Part shown: piece by piece, positions 24,601-39,600 of the stretch
How the letters are laid out: the number at the start of each line of letters is the position of its first letter
Position numbering within the stretch: position 1 is the stretch's first letter
DNA from: Bradysia coprophila
Taxonomy: Eukaryota; Arthropoda; Insecta; Diptera; Sciaridae
Assembly: GCF_014529535.1 (NCBI RefSeq)
Contig: NW_023503373.1
Location: 558,001-622,000, forward strand
Direction of reading: 5' to 3'
Length of the DNA stretch: 64,000 nt
Position numbers and translations under genes: made by a program
Notes under the pieces: generated by a model
Databases searched by the model: none
Seen by the model: only the letters and a program-made list of their open reading frames with translations
What the model was told of the DNA's origin: nothing

Positions 24601-27600
24601 CACGAAGCCGGTGACACACAATTGCGTCAACGGCTGCGAAGTTTATATGTAAAATGGAACTTAACAAAAACAAAATTCTAAATTTTCGAGAAAAATATTT
24701 TCTTTAAGTTGATTTCTCACACTATCTGTTAATAAAATTTGGTGTCAACCAAGGTAAATATAGTAAGGAGGTAATGCCATGTATAACCGAATCACATGTG
24801 CGGTGGCACGAAAGTTCGATACAAACGCCATCTCATCCCTTCGTTGAAAGCAAAAAATGGAATAGAAAGTCGGGCCATCTGTTGTGAGATAGCGAAAATA
24901 TTTTTGTGAAATACAAGTAAATCGTAGTCAACCATTTTAAAAAAAGATGTCATTGGCATCGAACTTATGTGCTAGGGCCGCTCGTCTGAATGGCATTACC
25001 TCCTCACTATATTTACCTTGGTGTCAACCACCTTCGTGGTTGTCTTAACCTGTTCTTTCAGAACTTTGACTGCGTGCACTGTAAAGCCAAAGCAAAGGAA
25101 TATCAGCGGCGCCGCGACTAGTTGTTGAATGATGCAATAAGGATAAATTTAATTCGATTTTATTTCTTAAAAATATCGTTTTCATTAAAATATTACCACA
25201 GAAAGCTTTTTGTTTTGACAAGACAATTTTACAAACAACAAACAATCACACGAATAGTTTTCGTGTCAAGCATGATAGTTGTTTCCAAAGGGCGGTTGAC
25301 TATTCGTTTCCAAGTAAAATTTTCCGCGCAATCTAAAAATATAACGAATATCAAACGAATTAATGCAACACCATCCGTAATATGTGACTATGTATGTTAC
25401 AGTACTACACACTCAATAACATAAGTACAAATTCACACGTAAAGAAGCCATTCAACAGACATGATAATTACAGAGCACAATTTAAATTTCCTAGCAGCCA
25501 CACGATGATTTCAATGAAAATATTGTGTTGGACTTTCTCATCCAACAAAGAGAGTCGAATGGTTTCACAAAAAAGGCATAATGTTAATGGCCACTTACTT
25601 GTCATTAGCATTCATCCCCATGAAGGCTTTCATTTTCCTATCACAATTGTTTATTGAATTATTGCTGTCACTGGGTTCACAGCGCGATGCCAAAAACGAA
25701 TTCGGTCGTCGAATCGATTCAACAAAATATTCCCAGGCTCTTTGATGGCTACAACCAACTGTATACGTACATATAAATAATATTGATTATTATCGGAACT
25801 GTAGTTTTGTTATTCCGCAAATGGCCTTACATATTATACCTAGCCAACGATTTTTGGCAATCTCTTGTGATGCACAACCTATTTTTGGTCAAACAAAATA
25901 ATAAAACAAAAACGAATATTAAATATCCAATTAAAGTTACCGGGTTGGAGTGGTACTCCCCCATTCGGGAAAAAATCAGCATGACCTAAAACCCACGGGT
26001 AACCTAATACGTGCAAATAAATCTGTTAATCGATTCTTGAATATAACATTTTTGGAAAATGTACCCACCAAACAGACCGCCATCGGTGTGGATAACGTCA
26101 ACGAACTTTGCATCCGACGAGCTTAAACGGGTCGAACTTCCACCATTATATAACGGAAACGCTGGATCTAGCCCTATGAAATCAACAGAAATCTGTACAA
26201 TCGGTAGATAAATTTTCGTTCGAAAACATCAACATCAATCTAAATTGCTGGTGGACACATTTCACAAATAAATTGGTTTTTCTGTTAGGAAATATTTGTG
26301 AAGGAATTTTTTTTTTTGAACTAAAACTTTGCGGTACGAGATATATTACATCGTGGTATCCTGTTTACGTTCCAAAGCGCGGTTAAAACAAAAGCAGAAA
26401 TTAGAAAATAAATTACTCTGGTTTTTGGAAGCGATTCAAATAAAAGTGATCCGTTGTGTGTTGTAGCGTTATATTTCTCGTTTTTTTTTCTGTTGCGCTC
26501 AGTGCAGGATTGTAACATAAATATCTCTACGTAATCTACTTTGGGAATAAATTGAAAGATGCATTTTTCAGACGTGAGAATCGTAGTTCTTAAAACTCGG
26601 CTTGTGTATAATAGTGCTCTATTTAGATGTGCTGTATACATCCCTTTTTTGACTAAGGGATGTGAATGTAAACCTTTTTTAGATTGAATTGTGACCATGG
26701 CAACATGAATGAATATTTAATGTACCAGACAACACTGAAACACTCATTTTTTACAGGTTTAGTAGTTCTTCTTGTTTGTTTTTTGTTCTGCTCAACTGAA
26801 ATCGTAACTCAGATGTAAAAATCTGTTTAAACTGTCTACTCCCTCTTATACACAAAATGAAAATGTATAAGAACATCTAGGTATAACTAAAAGGAATATT
26901 TTTCACTCTAAATAATTTTCGCCCTAAACTTCCCCAGGTAATAAACTTCTTCCACTTCATTATTCTGTCAAAAGAAATGACAATGAATTGTTGCGAATAA
27001 AATCAGGAAGTTAAGCCTTTCTGTTCACATTTATAAATAAAATAAACTGACTTCAGGGTTCGACTACTTCCATACCAATTAGAGGGCAAGATACTGTTTA
27101 CTCGTAAATTAACAGGTATACCATAATGCCACAAAACATTTATATCTTAACCACGTCGCTTTCATAGCAAACAAAAAATTCACCTCCAACAGCAGACCAA
27201 AAACACGAGGAGTCATCATCAATTTCGGATATTACACTACACTAACTTGATAATACATCAAAATATATTAAGGTGGATAATCATTACTTAGATTGCATAT
27301 TAGTTATTCATGAGTTGCGTGTAAATATAACGAAACTACCGCGAAGTTATATATTTATGGTTAGCATACCCCAAGTATAACATTCGTATCGCTAGCTACA
27401 TGTATAAAGAAAATGATAAGGAGCTCGTCTTCGTATTAAAAACGCCTTTGGTTTTATATTATTTGCCAGTGTTGTATATGGCCAATAAAAGAAAGTTCCC
27501 AACACTGCTCAGGTATTATGAAATCGGTCCAACAATTTCATGCGGATGAAACGAATCTGTAAAAAGTTTTCTTTCAGCTCGCAGAAGACAATGTACATGA

Positions 27601-30600
27601 AAAGCACTACCAACAGTGTAGTCATACCATGAACAAATTTTATTCAACAATATTTTATGCACATAGTTTGTCAAATTGTAGCTTGTTTTATAGTAAGAAA
27701 AAAACTACGTAGCGAGTGGGTAAAATAAAGTATTTCCTTAATATGATGTGATGATGGTATATACCCTTATTTATGCAGAACCACAGAATTACCAATAAAT
27801 GTTTCATAAAAATGTTTGAGGGGTACGGTGAAATTATGTATGTACGGGGCAACTTAATAGCATCGAACGTTCCCTGCTACGCCTTCAGTTAGATGAAAAA
27901 GAAACTTTTTGCTGTTAAATTTAAAAGTCTGTATTTTACCACGCCAAACAACTCGTATTTGCGGCTAAGTTCAAGGTATAATAAAAATGCGGTCTATTAA
28001 AATTGGACGTTTGCATTTTTGATAATTTACATACATGCAAGAATAATGTAGAAAGCAATTTGAGGATAATCGTCGGCTGAGCAACGGGCGATTGTGGGAA
28101 AAACACCACCTTAACAATGAGGCAATAGTCTGGATCTGAGTCTTACGTCTGGACATCTATGATTAATGTCTAGTCCGAAAGATTGGACTTGTGCCATCTT
28201 TCTTCTAATATCCATAAACTGAACACTCCAATACTTTCAATACGAAAGTGTTACGGTTATTTAGCGGCGCCCACCGCTTTAGTCGCCAAGAAAAGTTATC
28301 GTATTGAAATAAAGAAACAATTTGTGCGGATAAGTTAATCGATAAAATGGCAAAATGCTTTCGTGAAGGGTTGAGGAGAGAGTACAAAAATCTCACTAGT
28401 TTTGTTGGAGGAGTTAACAGAATTACAGAATTCCGAATATTTTAACAATAAAATGGGTGTTGGTTCATAGCCAATAGGCAGTATATTAGTTCCTAACTGA
28501 AATAAACATGTCCATAACTTCTGCGGTTGTTGATATAATCGATACGTGCTGCGGCTGAAGCTATAAATTTCTCATTTCGCTAATTTAACATTGAAAACTG
28601 TATGCTCAGTCAATTGAAATATTAATTAATGGGCATTGAACATTCGTTCGTTTTGCTGAGTTTGTTGCCATTCATCATAACCGTACAAGTTGCAAAAGAA
28701 TTATTGATGACAACAACTCGTTGGGGAAGCAATTTCATGTGTCGTTGATTTTGTTTTGTTTTCGTTTGTTTGTGTAGATGCAACTTCGACTTTGACACAT
28801 AAAAAATTATAGTTACCTGTCACACGCGGAAGAAACATATCCCACTCTTTCATCGTTTTACCGATAAAGCCAGCCACTTCAGCACCGAGACTGAAACCAA
28901 TTACATGTATACTTTCCATTGGAACACCCGATTTCACCAAAAATCGTAAGAATCTGGCCACATATCGGGCTACTTTCGGTCCGTTGCGTACAGCACTTGA
29001 ATACCTGGTGTAAATTTATTTTTAATTTATATTCAGTTGTAGCCCGTGTTGAAGTAGAAACTAGAGAAAAACCTTTCAGAAACGGTTATCGACAAAAATA
29101 TGCGAGGAGATCTGGCTTTTGTTCTCTTAAAATGTGTGGTAAACCACATGAAGTACAAGATTTTGTATCAAATACTGCTTCACATACAGGGAGTACGATA
29201 TTAAATGAAGATACGTTTGCCGTTTCTAAAAGGTTAAGCGTAGAAATTAACTTAGTATTGAATTGCTCGAAAGTTATTATCTTGGATTGTGTGATTCTCT
29301 ACTGTCCTTCTCATTGTGCGGAAAATCACACATTTGCCAAAACAAAAACTCAAGAATTTGTTGAGATAACTGTTACCATTCTTTAGTAAACTAACAGTGT
29401 AAAGTGGAACACACTTTTATGTGATACTGCATTACGAGTCTTATCCTAAGAAAATAGTTTCACTAAGTGCAAAAACATTTCCTATTATTTTATAGAATTG
29501 AAAACAAATATAAATACCATGGAAGAGCAGTCAGTGGCGACCAATCCACCAATATAACATTAAAATCTCCGGTTTCTAAAAATGCTGAAATCAAATAAAA
29601 ACGACGGCATTATTTTCACACATGTTCTCTGGAAACGTCTTAAGTAAAACGAGAGACATAACATTTCCTATTTCCTAATTCCAATATATACTTACCATCA
29701 CGTATCTCATGTCCACTTTGTCCTTTACCTCCTTCAGCCCGTTCTGAAAATCCATGCAAATACAGTTTTAACGGATGTGATGTATTCAGATGAGACGAGT
29801 TTAAGCGCGCTGCATCAGATAAAAATAGTTGGTAGGCTGTTTTCGGATTGGACCTGTTTTAAAGGAACTAAGGCAAAAGTGATGAATTTCATGGGACTGC
29901 ATGCTTGTACCAAAAAAAAACAAAAAAATCAGAAATGAAAGACGACTCATTCACCTAGTATATAAGAGGAATTGAATATCTTTGGGCTCACGGATGGGAC
30001 AGCAATTATCACAGTCACCTCGGGGTGCAGGTGAATAGATCTGAGGATAGCCTCCTGAAAGTAGATAAACAATTTTGAACAACAAAATTTTCAGGTTTTT
30101 CTTTTTTTAAAGTCCTGTAGCCGTTCAGACTATAGCAGTCTATTTTTTATGCAGTCCTGACTCTGTTGCGGATTTTTTTTCGTTTCCGAGAGGCAGCGTA
30201 ATTCTGTATTCTGCATTGCGAAATAGGACAGATTTATTATGCTAATTTTATTGTAGTTTTTATACGAAAGATTTTGTGCACTTATGCTACTAAAATCTAC
30301 CTAGCACGTAACAACGATCTCTATTAGAATTCATGGTGTACGAACACAGAAAGAAATGATATCATAAACACTTAGTTCCGTGACAATGTTATGTCTCAAG
30401 CATACTAAATTCCAAAATGCAAAATCAGCAACAACAATCTGAAAAACGCCAATCCTGCGATACATTGCTTCTGCTACCATCACCGCACCATTGTATATGC
30501 TTTAATCAATTATACATCGCTAATAGCGATGATATAGTACATTTTACATTGAACTATTTTGTTAAACAAAATAAGTTAAATAAACAAATTAAGAAAAATG

Positions 30601-33600
30601 TACGAACCATCATTTGAAACTGATGATGTTAATAAAAACGTTTATCAAAACTTAAAATATCGCTGAAAAATTTATTCAAGTTTTTTTCCGCATGTTAATT
30701 CAAATTTTTATTTAAAAAAAGCGCAAATTTAATGAATGAATTGAAACCGATTGAGTGAACTTGAAATTAGTTGTGTTTATTGTATTAAAATCATGTGTCT
30801 GGTGCGTAGCTCTTACAGGGTGTTATTGCTTCTATTTCTCTTCTTTTTTCTTCGTTCATAAAGCTAGCTGATAATGTTACGATTGAAACTGCATCTGTTG
30901 TCGACAAAACAACTAAAATAAGCGATGAGCTTGGTAGTGTTATACAATATATTAGATTGAATGTTCAAAGTAGTGAAGTAGAAGATTTTATAACCATCAC
31001 AAGGAAATACGTAAATAAGAGAAGTACTAGATTTATAGATAATAACCAAGGTGTGCAGCACGTCTGGAACTAAATGTACTAAATTGTTTCGGTCTGAATG
31101 GAAGAATAGCAAAGGTTGTCTTACATAATTCAGGCTCTTAAAATTTAGACCATTTATTCCCAGAAGTGAGGTACTCAATAATATCACAATGTGCCTGTCA
31201 TTTGTTAAATGTTAATGCAAACAAACAAACATACTCAGTGCTCAAACACTTCGTCGAAATATACATCAGCATCACCCTGTTACGTTAAATGATGCACGAA
31301 AATTATGTAATTTCAAGTTGTAATAACACTAATCTGCCGTGAATGATGGTGTTGATAGTGGATGATTGTAGATTTTTCATAACTTCGTGTGACAAATGTA
31401 TTTGAAAGTAAACAGAGCATAAATTTGTTGATTTTTCAGTCATATCTTGCGATAAGTATACATAACTGATAATTAGCGTTTTTCAATTGTCCTTGTACTG
31501 ATATGACTGAGACAATGACCGATTGAGTATGGATGCCCTTTTTTCCAACAAAACGGTCAGTTGTCAAACAAACAGAATTCTTCAAAATGAAGTAAAAGGT
31601 CACTGTAAAAATGCTTTGCCAAGAATTTGAAGAGGTTTCAACTTAACCTTCTTTCAACGCAACAAATGAGCGTGTAATTATTATGTTTTGTCTTCAATGG
31701 AAAATTTCTTAAGATTTTTGTTTGTCCAGAAAGGTCAAAATGGACCAGGTCATTGTTTAAGGATTAATTAATGTGTATGAACACTGAACCGTCTTAAATG
31801 TTTAACTTGTTGACATTGCGAGTAGGTTTTTGTCTATTATATTATACAGAACCGTTCGAATAAAATAAATCTTTCTTATACCTAAATTTATAGAAGTAAT
31901 AAATTCTTATCGTTTTTATAAAAATTCCACGCTGAGAGATGTAATGTTTATGTGTTTACATTAGCAGCTATAACGACAGCACACCGATGAAACACAAACA
32001 AATCATTACTATAGCGGAATCAAATAAAGTTGAGGAGGTCTTTAAGCATTTATCATATGTTGTACTATCATAGAAGCATAGTTTTATGCGTATTTACATG
32101 ATAATATGCGTCGAAAACTCTACTTTTCGGTTTCGCCTCGGGTCAACAAAATTCGCACTGAAACTCGACCCTTCTTTCCCGACCCTTCGACCCCATTTTG
32201 TTATGTAAATTTACATGACAAGGGATAAGAAGTTGAAAAGTCGAGTTTTTTTTTGAAGTTGATGATGATCGGCTTCGTCTCGGATCAACAATCATACAAA
32301 ACCTTGTGTTTTCATTTTTTTTTTATCGCGAGGTTTGTAATGAATTTCACATGCTTTTGAAAATTGATCCAATTCTCTAGTTTTTCCTTGGTTGGAAAAC
32401 CCACTTCCGACCCTAGGTCAATCAGAAGCATGTAAATGACTATTAATGCAGTCCGAATTACCAAAGATACAAATTGAACACCTTCAAATACCTTGTTACT
32501 GCTCCAGCATCGATGGAGATAATAAAAATGACTGTTAACACTCATCAGAGTATATCAACGTTAATAAATTTAAATCTTATAGATGAGAAAAATTTATCTC
32601 GATAAACTTGTTTTGTTTTAGCATTAGTTTTTTTTCGTCTTTTTTGGTAGACTTAAATTAATCAAAATTCAAATACTCCGAAGAGAATCCTGCTATTGTC
32701 AATGCAGTGACTAAGCCAAAATCATAGAGTCAGGACAGACTTATCTCCAATAAAATTGAATAACAACATACTTTTCTGTATTCCACACCGCAAATCTCTT
32801 CGTATACACTATGGTTAACTGTCGCCGAAGAAAAACAAAACCATAAAAACAATAATGCCAGATGACACCAACTTCTACAATGTTTCTGTCTTAATTTAAT
32901 TTTGAAATGATGATTCGTTATTTTGAACAAGACAGGACACAAACACGCTCGAAGCATGTTTTTGGGTAACGAAAACTTGAACGAAAATTACCATTTCCTT
33001 TTTACATGAAACGGACGTGTAGAACCAACATTTGTACTTATTTTATGTATGAATTTTTAAGTGGAAATTTAATTAAATTTTGGACACAACTAACTAAGCT
33101 GTATGTACGAGTAAATTAAGGGTAAAATTTATTGAGGTTGAATGCCAACTGCTTTAAGAATTATTTGATTTTACTCTAACATCCCTTAGCGCGTTACGTT
33201 CCGAGCTTTAACATAAATTTAAAAAAAAATTGATAACACTTTCTGTCGAATTTTCAAAACAAACTTTATTCGTGAAAATTGTGCAAAGCACAATTTGGTT
33301 TTCCTCTGAAAATTTATTTCTTCACTTACCAAAATACAATGTAAATATGGAGCATAGCATCAAACCAGCTCCGCTGAGTACCATTTCGAACGGATAATGT
33401 TTAAGCTGTTTCGTGCACTTTTATCTGACACTTTCTTTCATAAAATTAATAAAAAATTATTTTACTAAAAAAATATTTTCCATAAATACAACTTAAATCT
33501 TATACAAATAACTCAAAGTATTTGCTTTACACGAGAAAATTTTCCAGCTCATGGAATTCTTTTTTTTAAGTTTTTGTTTTAAGTACCAAGTAAGTATATG

Positions 33601-36600
33601 CTTTTGGGAGTGCAAAAGTTTGGTTTTCTTTTTAAACACAAAACTTGTAATTTTGTTTATTTATGTGCACCGAGCAATCTGTATTCCATTTAAATTTTCA
33701 TGTTTCTTTCGTAGTCATGATTTACGACATTGGTAGTTGTATATTATCCATAGAAATATAGCTAATATCAGACATAAATTGGAATTATTTGTTTACCTAA
33801 ATTGAGTAAAGTTTTCGAGATTTGTGGAGAAAATCTCATAGAAACGTCTATAATCTAGACTCAAGATACACACATCTGTTATCGACATTGTCGGCCAAAT
33901 TAGGTTACGAACATTGAATAGAGCAAAATGCATGTTAAAAATGGCAAAAATAAATTGATTTTGGAACAAATTGAGCGATACCGATTTTCTCTACAAATAA
34001 AAAAGTAACAGATTTTGTACAAAAGGATACTCCATTAAATGAAGTAAAAGATTTATCGAAAATGTTTATCAAACTTTAAGTTTAAAGTTAGAGCATAAGG
34101 TGAGCCAGGAATGTTTCCGCTAATCTATATCGGTAATGACAGTGAAATCTTCTGACTAAGAAATAAAGTCTGAAACCAGACATAAACAATGTCACTGTTG
34201 AAAAGTCTGTAAAATTGAATACATACATAATTCAACCATCACCATTCCTCTGATATTTCCCCTCCTTTGGAATGCAAATGCAAGGAACCGTATCCAATTT
34301 TCGCATTCTCATTCGAAACTATTTTCTCCATTAATTGCAAAATTTAACTAGATACAATTTCAATAGCAAATTCCGAACAAAACTCGTACCAATGTTTTGT
34401 TAATAAATTAAAATAACCGAAACATAGTCCGCCTCAATGTATAACATATATCTCTTGCATATCTTGCATACACCAGCCCGCATATTAATACAACGAAAAT
34501 GAAATAATGATATTGAACATGATAAACATGAAAATTCGGACGGAAATTGAATAGGTGATTTAGTCATTTTATGTATTCGAATCAAAACTAATATTAGGAA
34601 TCGCTTGTAACATTTTGTTGTGGAAGCTATACGCTTCGGTACATTGAATTCGAATATTCGTCAATTTCAAGTACAAATCGAATTCAGTTCAAGTTCACGT
34701 ACGAGCGCTCACGTATCGAAGACCAATTTCCGAATACGATTTTTTTTTCTTTCCTTAACACAGTGTCACTAACTACACAATATTTTATCATCACTTACAC
34801 TGAAATAAAATTTACACACAAAAGCCGCTGAATTTATTTCTATTCTTCGGTTCGTTTCTCAATATCAATCAAATTAGCTTGTCTTCAATGCACGTTTCAA
34901 CAAAATTCATCACACAACAGTTGGAACTCTTGCAAATTCTTGTCAATGTGCTTTTTGGATCTATCCAACAATATAAACTGACGGTTGATGCCGTCGTCTA
35001 CATCATATTAAGTGATGCTTTAACTTGGTTTTCCTCATTATTAATAGGAGGGGGTATGTAGAAAATGTTTGGTTGAACGATAAGCTTTATACATAATAGC
35101 ATCATGTTAAACTTAAGAGGAAAAACAAAGTTTGAAGCTACACTATGCATACATTTAACATTGTAGAAATGCATCGGCTGTGTATTTGGCTCTGTATATT
35201 CAATTAATGTTGTGAGACAACTATTTAATAATAATTAAACTGTTGGAGTAACTTTTTTCCGTAAATTTTAATTAAGTTAATGTCGAGATCTAATTAGGAA
35301 TGTTTCACACTGACTCTCAAATAAGATTTGGTTGCAAAGACAATGGGCGAAGAATTGTCTTTTATTTGAAAGTTTACTTGAAATTATCAGAAAGTTTGTC
35401 TTGCTTTATTCGACTTAAAATTGAATTCACGTTTTGTTGCTGTTGTAGTAACGAATTGGAGAGAAAGAGATTTTTTCTGGTGTTCTTATAACTTGTGCAA
35501 TCTAAGAGGTCATCAATGCCGTAGTGTCCCTGAAAATTGTCCGTTGATCTTTTATGAAGTGCTAACGTTGATTAATTACGAAATATCGGATGATGTTGGA
35601 TTGCAAATCTTTTACTTCTAATAATAAACGATATACGTTTTCGAGTGCTGCAAAATATTTGTTCAAAGTGAAGACGTAGATGATTTTGTATCAATCTGTT
35701 GAAATGGTAAAATTTCGTTCAAGAATTGAAGTACTAGATTAGATTAAGTAAGTCTTGAAATTTAAATATGTTGAGTTCGAAGAACATTTTTTTGTTTAGT
35801 CAAAACACAACTACAAAGTCGAAATTTTTTTCTTTCTACCGAGACCGAGTGGAACAGCTAAAATTTCGGATAATAAAAAAGTTTCACACTGAGAGAATTA
35901 TCGCTTCTAAATTTTTGAAAAACATTTTGTTTTTTTGATAATCTTAAAAAAGTTGGACCCATAAATAAACAAACTTGTTGATTTTAACATATTGAAAGTG
36001 TAAGTGATAAAAAATTTGTAAACAATCTTCATACAATGAAACAAGACGAGATACTGTCTATGAATTTTAAATTTTCCGATTTTAGTGATTTCATCTTCTT
36101 CACAGATTTCTTTATTGTCGACAGAGTATGCAAATACAACCAGACTGTAAACTATTTCCTTATTTTTTGATAAAATTTCATGTTAATTATAATAATGTTA
36201 TAATGTTTGTATGAGACTTTTGTTGTGCGACATGCGTTAGCCTTGAGCGTGCTGAAGATCGAACTGTTCGAACTGTAAATCAATTTCGAGATGCTATAAT
36301 AGTCAGGAATTCTAATTAACATGTTGAATGAAAAATGACTATAAACATGATACGTTGTTGTCAATTCGAATTAAAATGAAATCAAACTGCCGAGCGAAAA
36401 GTGCGTTGTCGAGAAAAGTTAATAAAGATAAATTTGTGCATTTTAAATACTTTGATTTGTATATTAAATAGTCGAATGATGTAAATAAAAATTATTTGAA
36501 TTCCATTCGCGGTGAATCATTTCTTTAGATGTGTATACAAATCAGTACAAATAACGATCTTAAATCAATTGACAAAATTGCGCATTTAAAATCACAGGTT

Positions 36601-39600
36601 GGAATATCGACTTAGGCTGATCTAAGACTGTTTCTAAACGCCCGAACTAATCTTAAAATTTATAGAAAACATGTCTTAACCAGAACATGCTATAAGGGAA
36701 CTATTTCCTTAGTTTCCAAGAATTTCCTATATTTCAACGAATTTCCAAAATTTCTCTGATGGTCACTACTGGAATTTCTACGAAAGTGAGCTATTGGCCA
36801 GCTTGTCTGTTTCGTCGGCGTACTGACCAGAGCCTTCTTCAACATAAGTATACGTATTCGATTTGTGCATACAAGGTGTAGGTAGGACGCTTTTGCGATA
36901 AATGTGCATTTGAATAAGTCGTTACGGTGGAAATGATGAAATTTGAAAGTTTCTTCTGAATCTGAATCCATAATGACAAAAAGAGCTAAATCTTATGAAA
37001 AAATCCAAAAGTTTTATAATCACGGCAAGCATTTTAATTAAAAACAATTCAATAACTTACCCAACATTACGAAATGTTTGTGTCCCATATGCACATGGAA
37101 TTCATTTTATTACAGTTAATGCTATGATTGCGAATGTAATTGAACAGGGGTTTATGCAACCATCCCATAGTTGAATGAATTTTTCTTGTCGAAACACTAT
37201 AGAACGTTTGGCTGGTTTGGTTGTATGTATACATTGCAGAATATGATTTATCATGAAATAATCAGAATTTTAACAGTCTCATGCATATACTTTTTATTTC
37301 CTTTATTAGCTACAATAAAATCTTTTTTTTTTCTACGGAAGAACAAGTCAAATTGCATGAATTTAAAACGCATTATTTTACGATGCCTTCAGTATACGAA
37401 TGATGAAGACTTGTACGACGTGTGAAAACAATAAGAATGTTACGAACAACCTCGGTATTTTTGAAACTAATCATAACCAAAGCTTATAATTTAGAGCCAA
37501 GAGATATAGAGATACATTGATGTGTCACTGTGTTCCATTGTGATGTGATGTGATGTGTTCCATTGGCTCCATTTCGGGATTAACTTAGCACAAAAAGGAT
37601 AGTCTTACTCGGGCAGGCTTGATGAACGCGAAGATAGCGTTACATCAAATGATCAAATTGAATTTTCTGCATTTTTTTAAAACTAACATGTTACCTTTCG
37701 ACGCAACAATGCTTTTCAGATCTGGCGAGTCTAACTTTTATTCACTTGATTTTTTCGTTCAATTTGCTGACCTTACATAAAAACCATATTCAGCCGTACT
37801 CCTATCTAAAATCTTACATATAGCAATATAAAAATCAAATTAAACCCATTTTAATGGCTGCTCATAATTACATGACTCAAGTATACGATCCGAACGATAT
37901 AGTTATTTGTTAAAATTACTAGTCACACGAACCGTATATCATACATTTGTTTGAAGCAAAAGTATAGTGCAATCACACAACTATTGAAACAATGCAACCG
38001 AAGAAATGCTTATAGATTCAACCTTCGCAACAAAAATCTTGAACCTGAAAACTACAGCTCACGAGACTACTCGTTAAAGATAACGATTTATATTCTGCTA
38101 ATAATTTGCATGCGTTCTGTTTACATTTATTCGTTACGGTAAAATGAAATAAACGTAAGTGAACATTAAAGGTTTTACTTCCGTTGCATTTCATTGTCCT
38201 CTGACTATTCAATATTATTAATATCTTTGATTGTAATCTAATAGATCAACATTAATTTTGAAGGATATGTCGGCTTATAAATTAGAGATTATCTTCTTGG
38301 CATTTTTCTCATATTATTACTTATAATTGATAAGCTAGCAATTTGAGTAATCCTTTTATGGTTTTTCAGTACACACGTTTTCTAGCAAAAAGAGAGTGTT
38401 ATAATGTACGGGGAAGTTTAAGGATTTGCAATTCGATGTACCTATTTTTCAAATAGAAAATCGTTCCTCTCACACGCTAAAAAAGACTTTTAGTCCTAGG
38501 TACGAAATGTACTATTGACCAACCTTATTTTGTTCCCTCAATGACCATGAGAAAATTGAGTTTCGTTAGCGACTATCTCCATCATTTATTCTCTATCAAA
38601 ATCTACCTTCCCGCATAATTCATTTAGGTACCCGCATAGCATCGTTCATATATGACTTTGATTATGTTTTCAAAAATGGATGACCAATTGGCAATTGATG
38701 TTTTCGTTTCGTGGAGAAAAACGGTCAATCACACTATGCACGCATGAAAAACGTTGTGTTCACCTCTAGGAGGAATCGAGAGAAATATGAAATTCCAACT
38801 CGCGTTAGCCATAGCCATAGCTCATATTGGAATACGTCGCTCTTCTTGCAAGTTACGATTTTCTAGGCACACGATGTGAATGGCCAACCTGCACAATCTA
38901 GTCTGCCGTAATTTGTAAGAAAAACTTTTCGATGTTTTTAACAAAAGAATTCTTTTGTTTACAAACATCGAAAAAATTTTTATGCAAATAACGGTGCTAG
39001 TGCCTAAAAAAGCATTTATTAATCGATTGCATAAATAATATTTTATTCAACTCTGCATTCGTGAACTCTTATTTTTATCTTTTTCATATTGTATTGTGAC
39101 TCTTATTTGAGTATTAAATATTTGTGTAGCTGATAAGTTCTCACTTATACCGCACCGACCGCCGGTTTATCTTGAACACTAAATAAAATCAAAGCCATAA
39201 AAGATATGTGCAAGAAAATCGTCTCTTCTCGGCAACGGCCATACCATGATGAATACACCAGTTCTCGTCCGATCACTGAAGTTAAGCATCATTGGGCGCG
39301 GTTAGTACTTAGATGGGTGACCGCTTGGGAACACCGCGTGTCGTTGGCATTTTTTTCCTGATTTTTTTTTTTTTTTAATAATTAATTATCAATGAATTCT
39401 ATCTAACTTTTGCAAGTAAAATGTTCAATTTTCGTTTAATGAAATATTGAAAAATCTTTGGAAAAAATACAAAATATATTTCAGTTGTTTTGAAGTTCTA
39501 TGAGAGTGCGATAGCCTTCCAGAACTGCAGATGTTGTGAAATTATAGAAACACAAAATATATTATCTAATCTACCTGATATAATAACAAGGTCTAGTCTC

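Noticed and set aside
24374-24673. 99-codon minus-strand frame with a hydrophobic start
   Set aside because: Considered as a lipase or secreted-protein exon, but it is not needed by the lipase model, which ends at 25266, and no family fits.
26321-26698. 125-codon minus-strand frame in the lipase intron
   Set aside because: No family resemblance, and it does not fit the lipase reading order.
28919-29386. 155-codon plus-strand frame
   Set aside because: It overlaps antisense a well-supported lipase exon and lacks family features. The part in the lipase intron is not recognisable.
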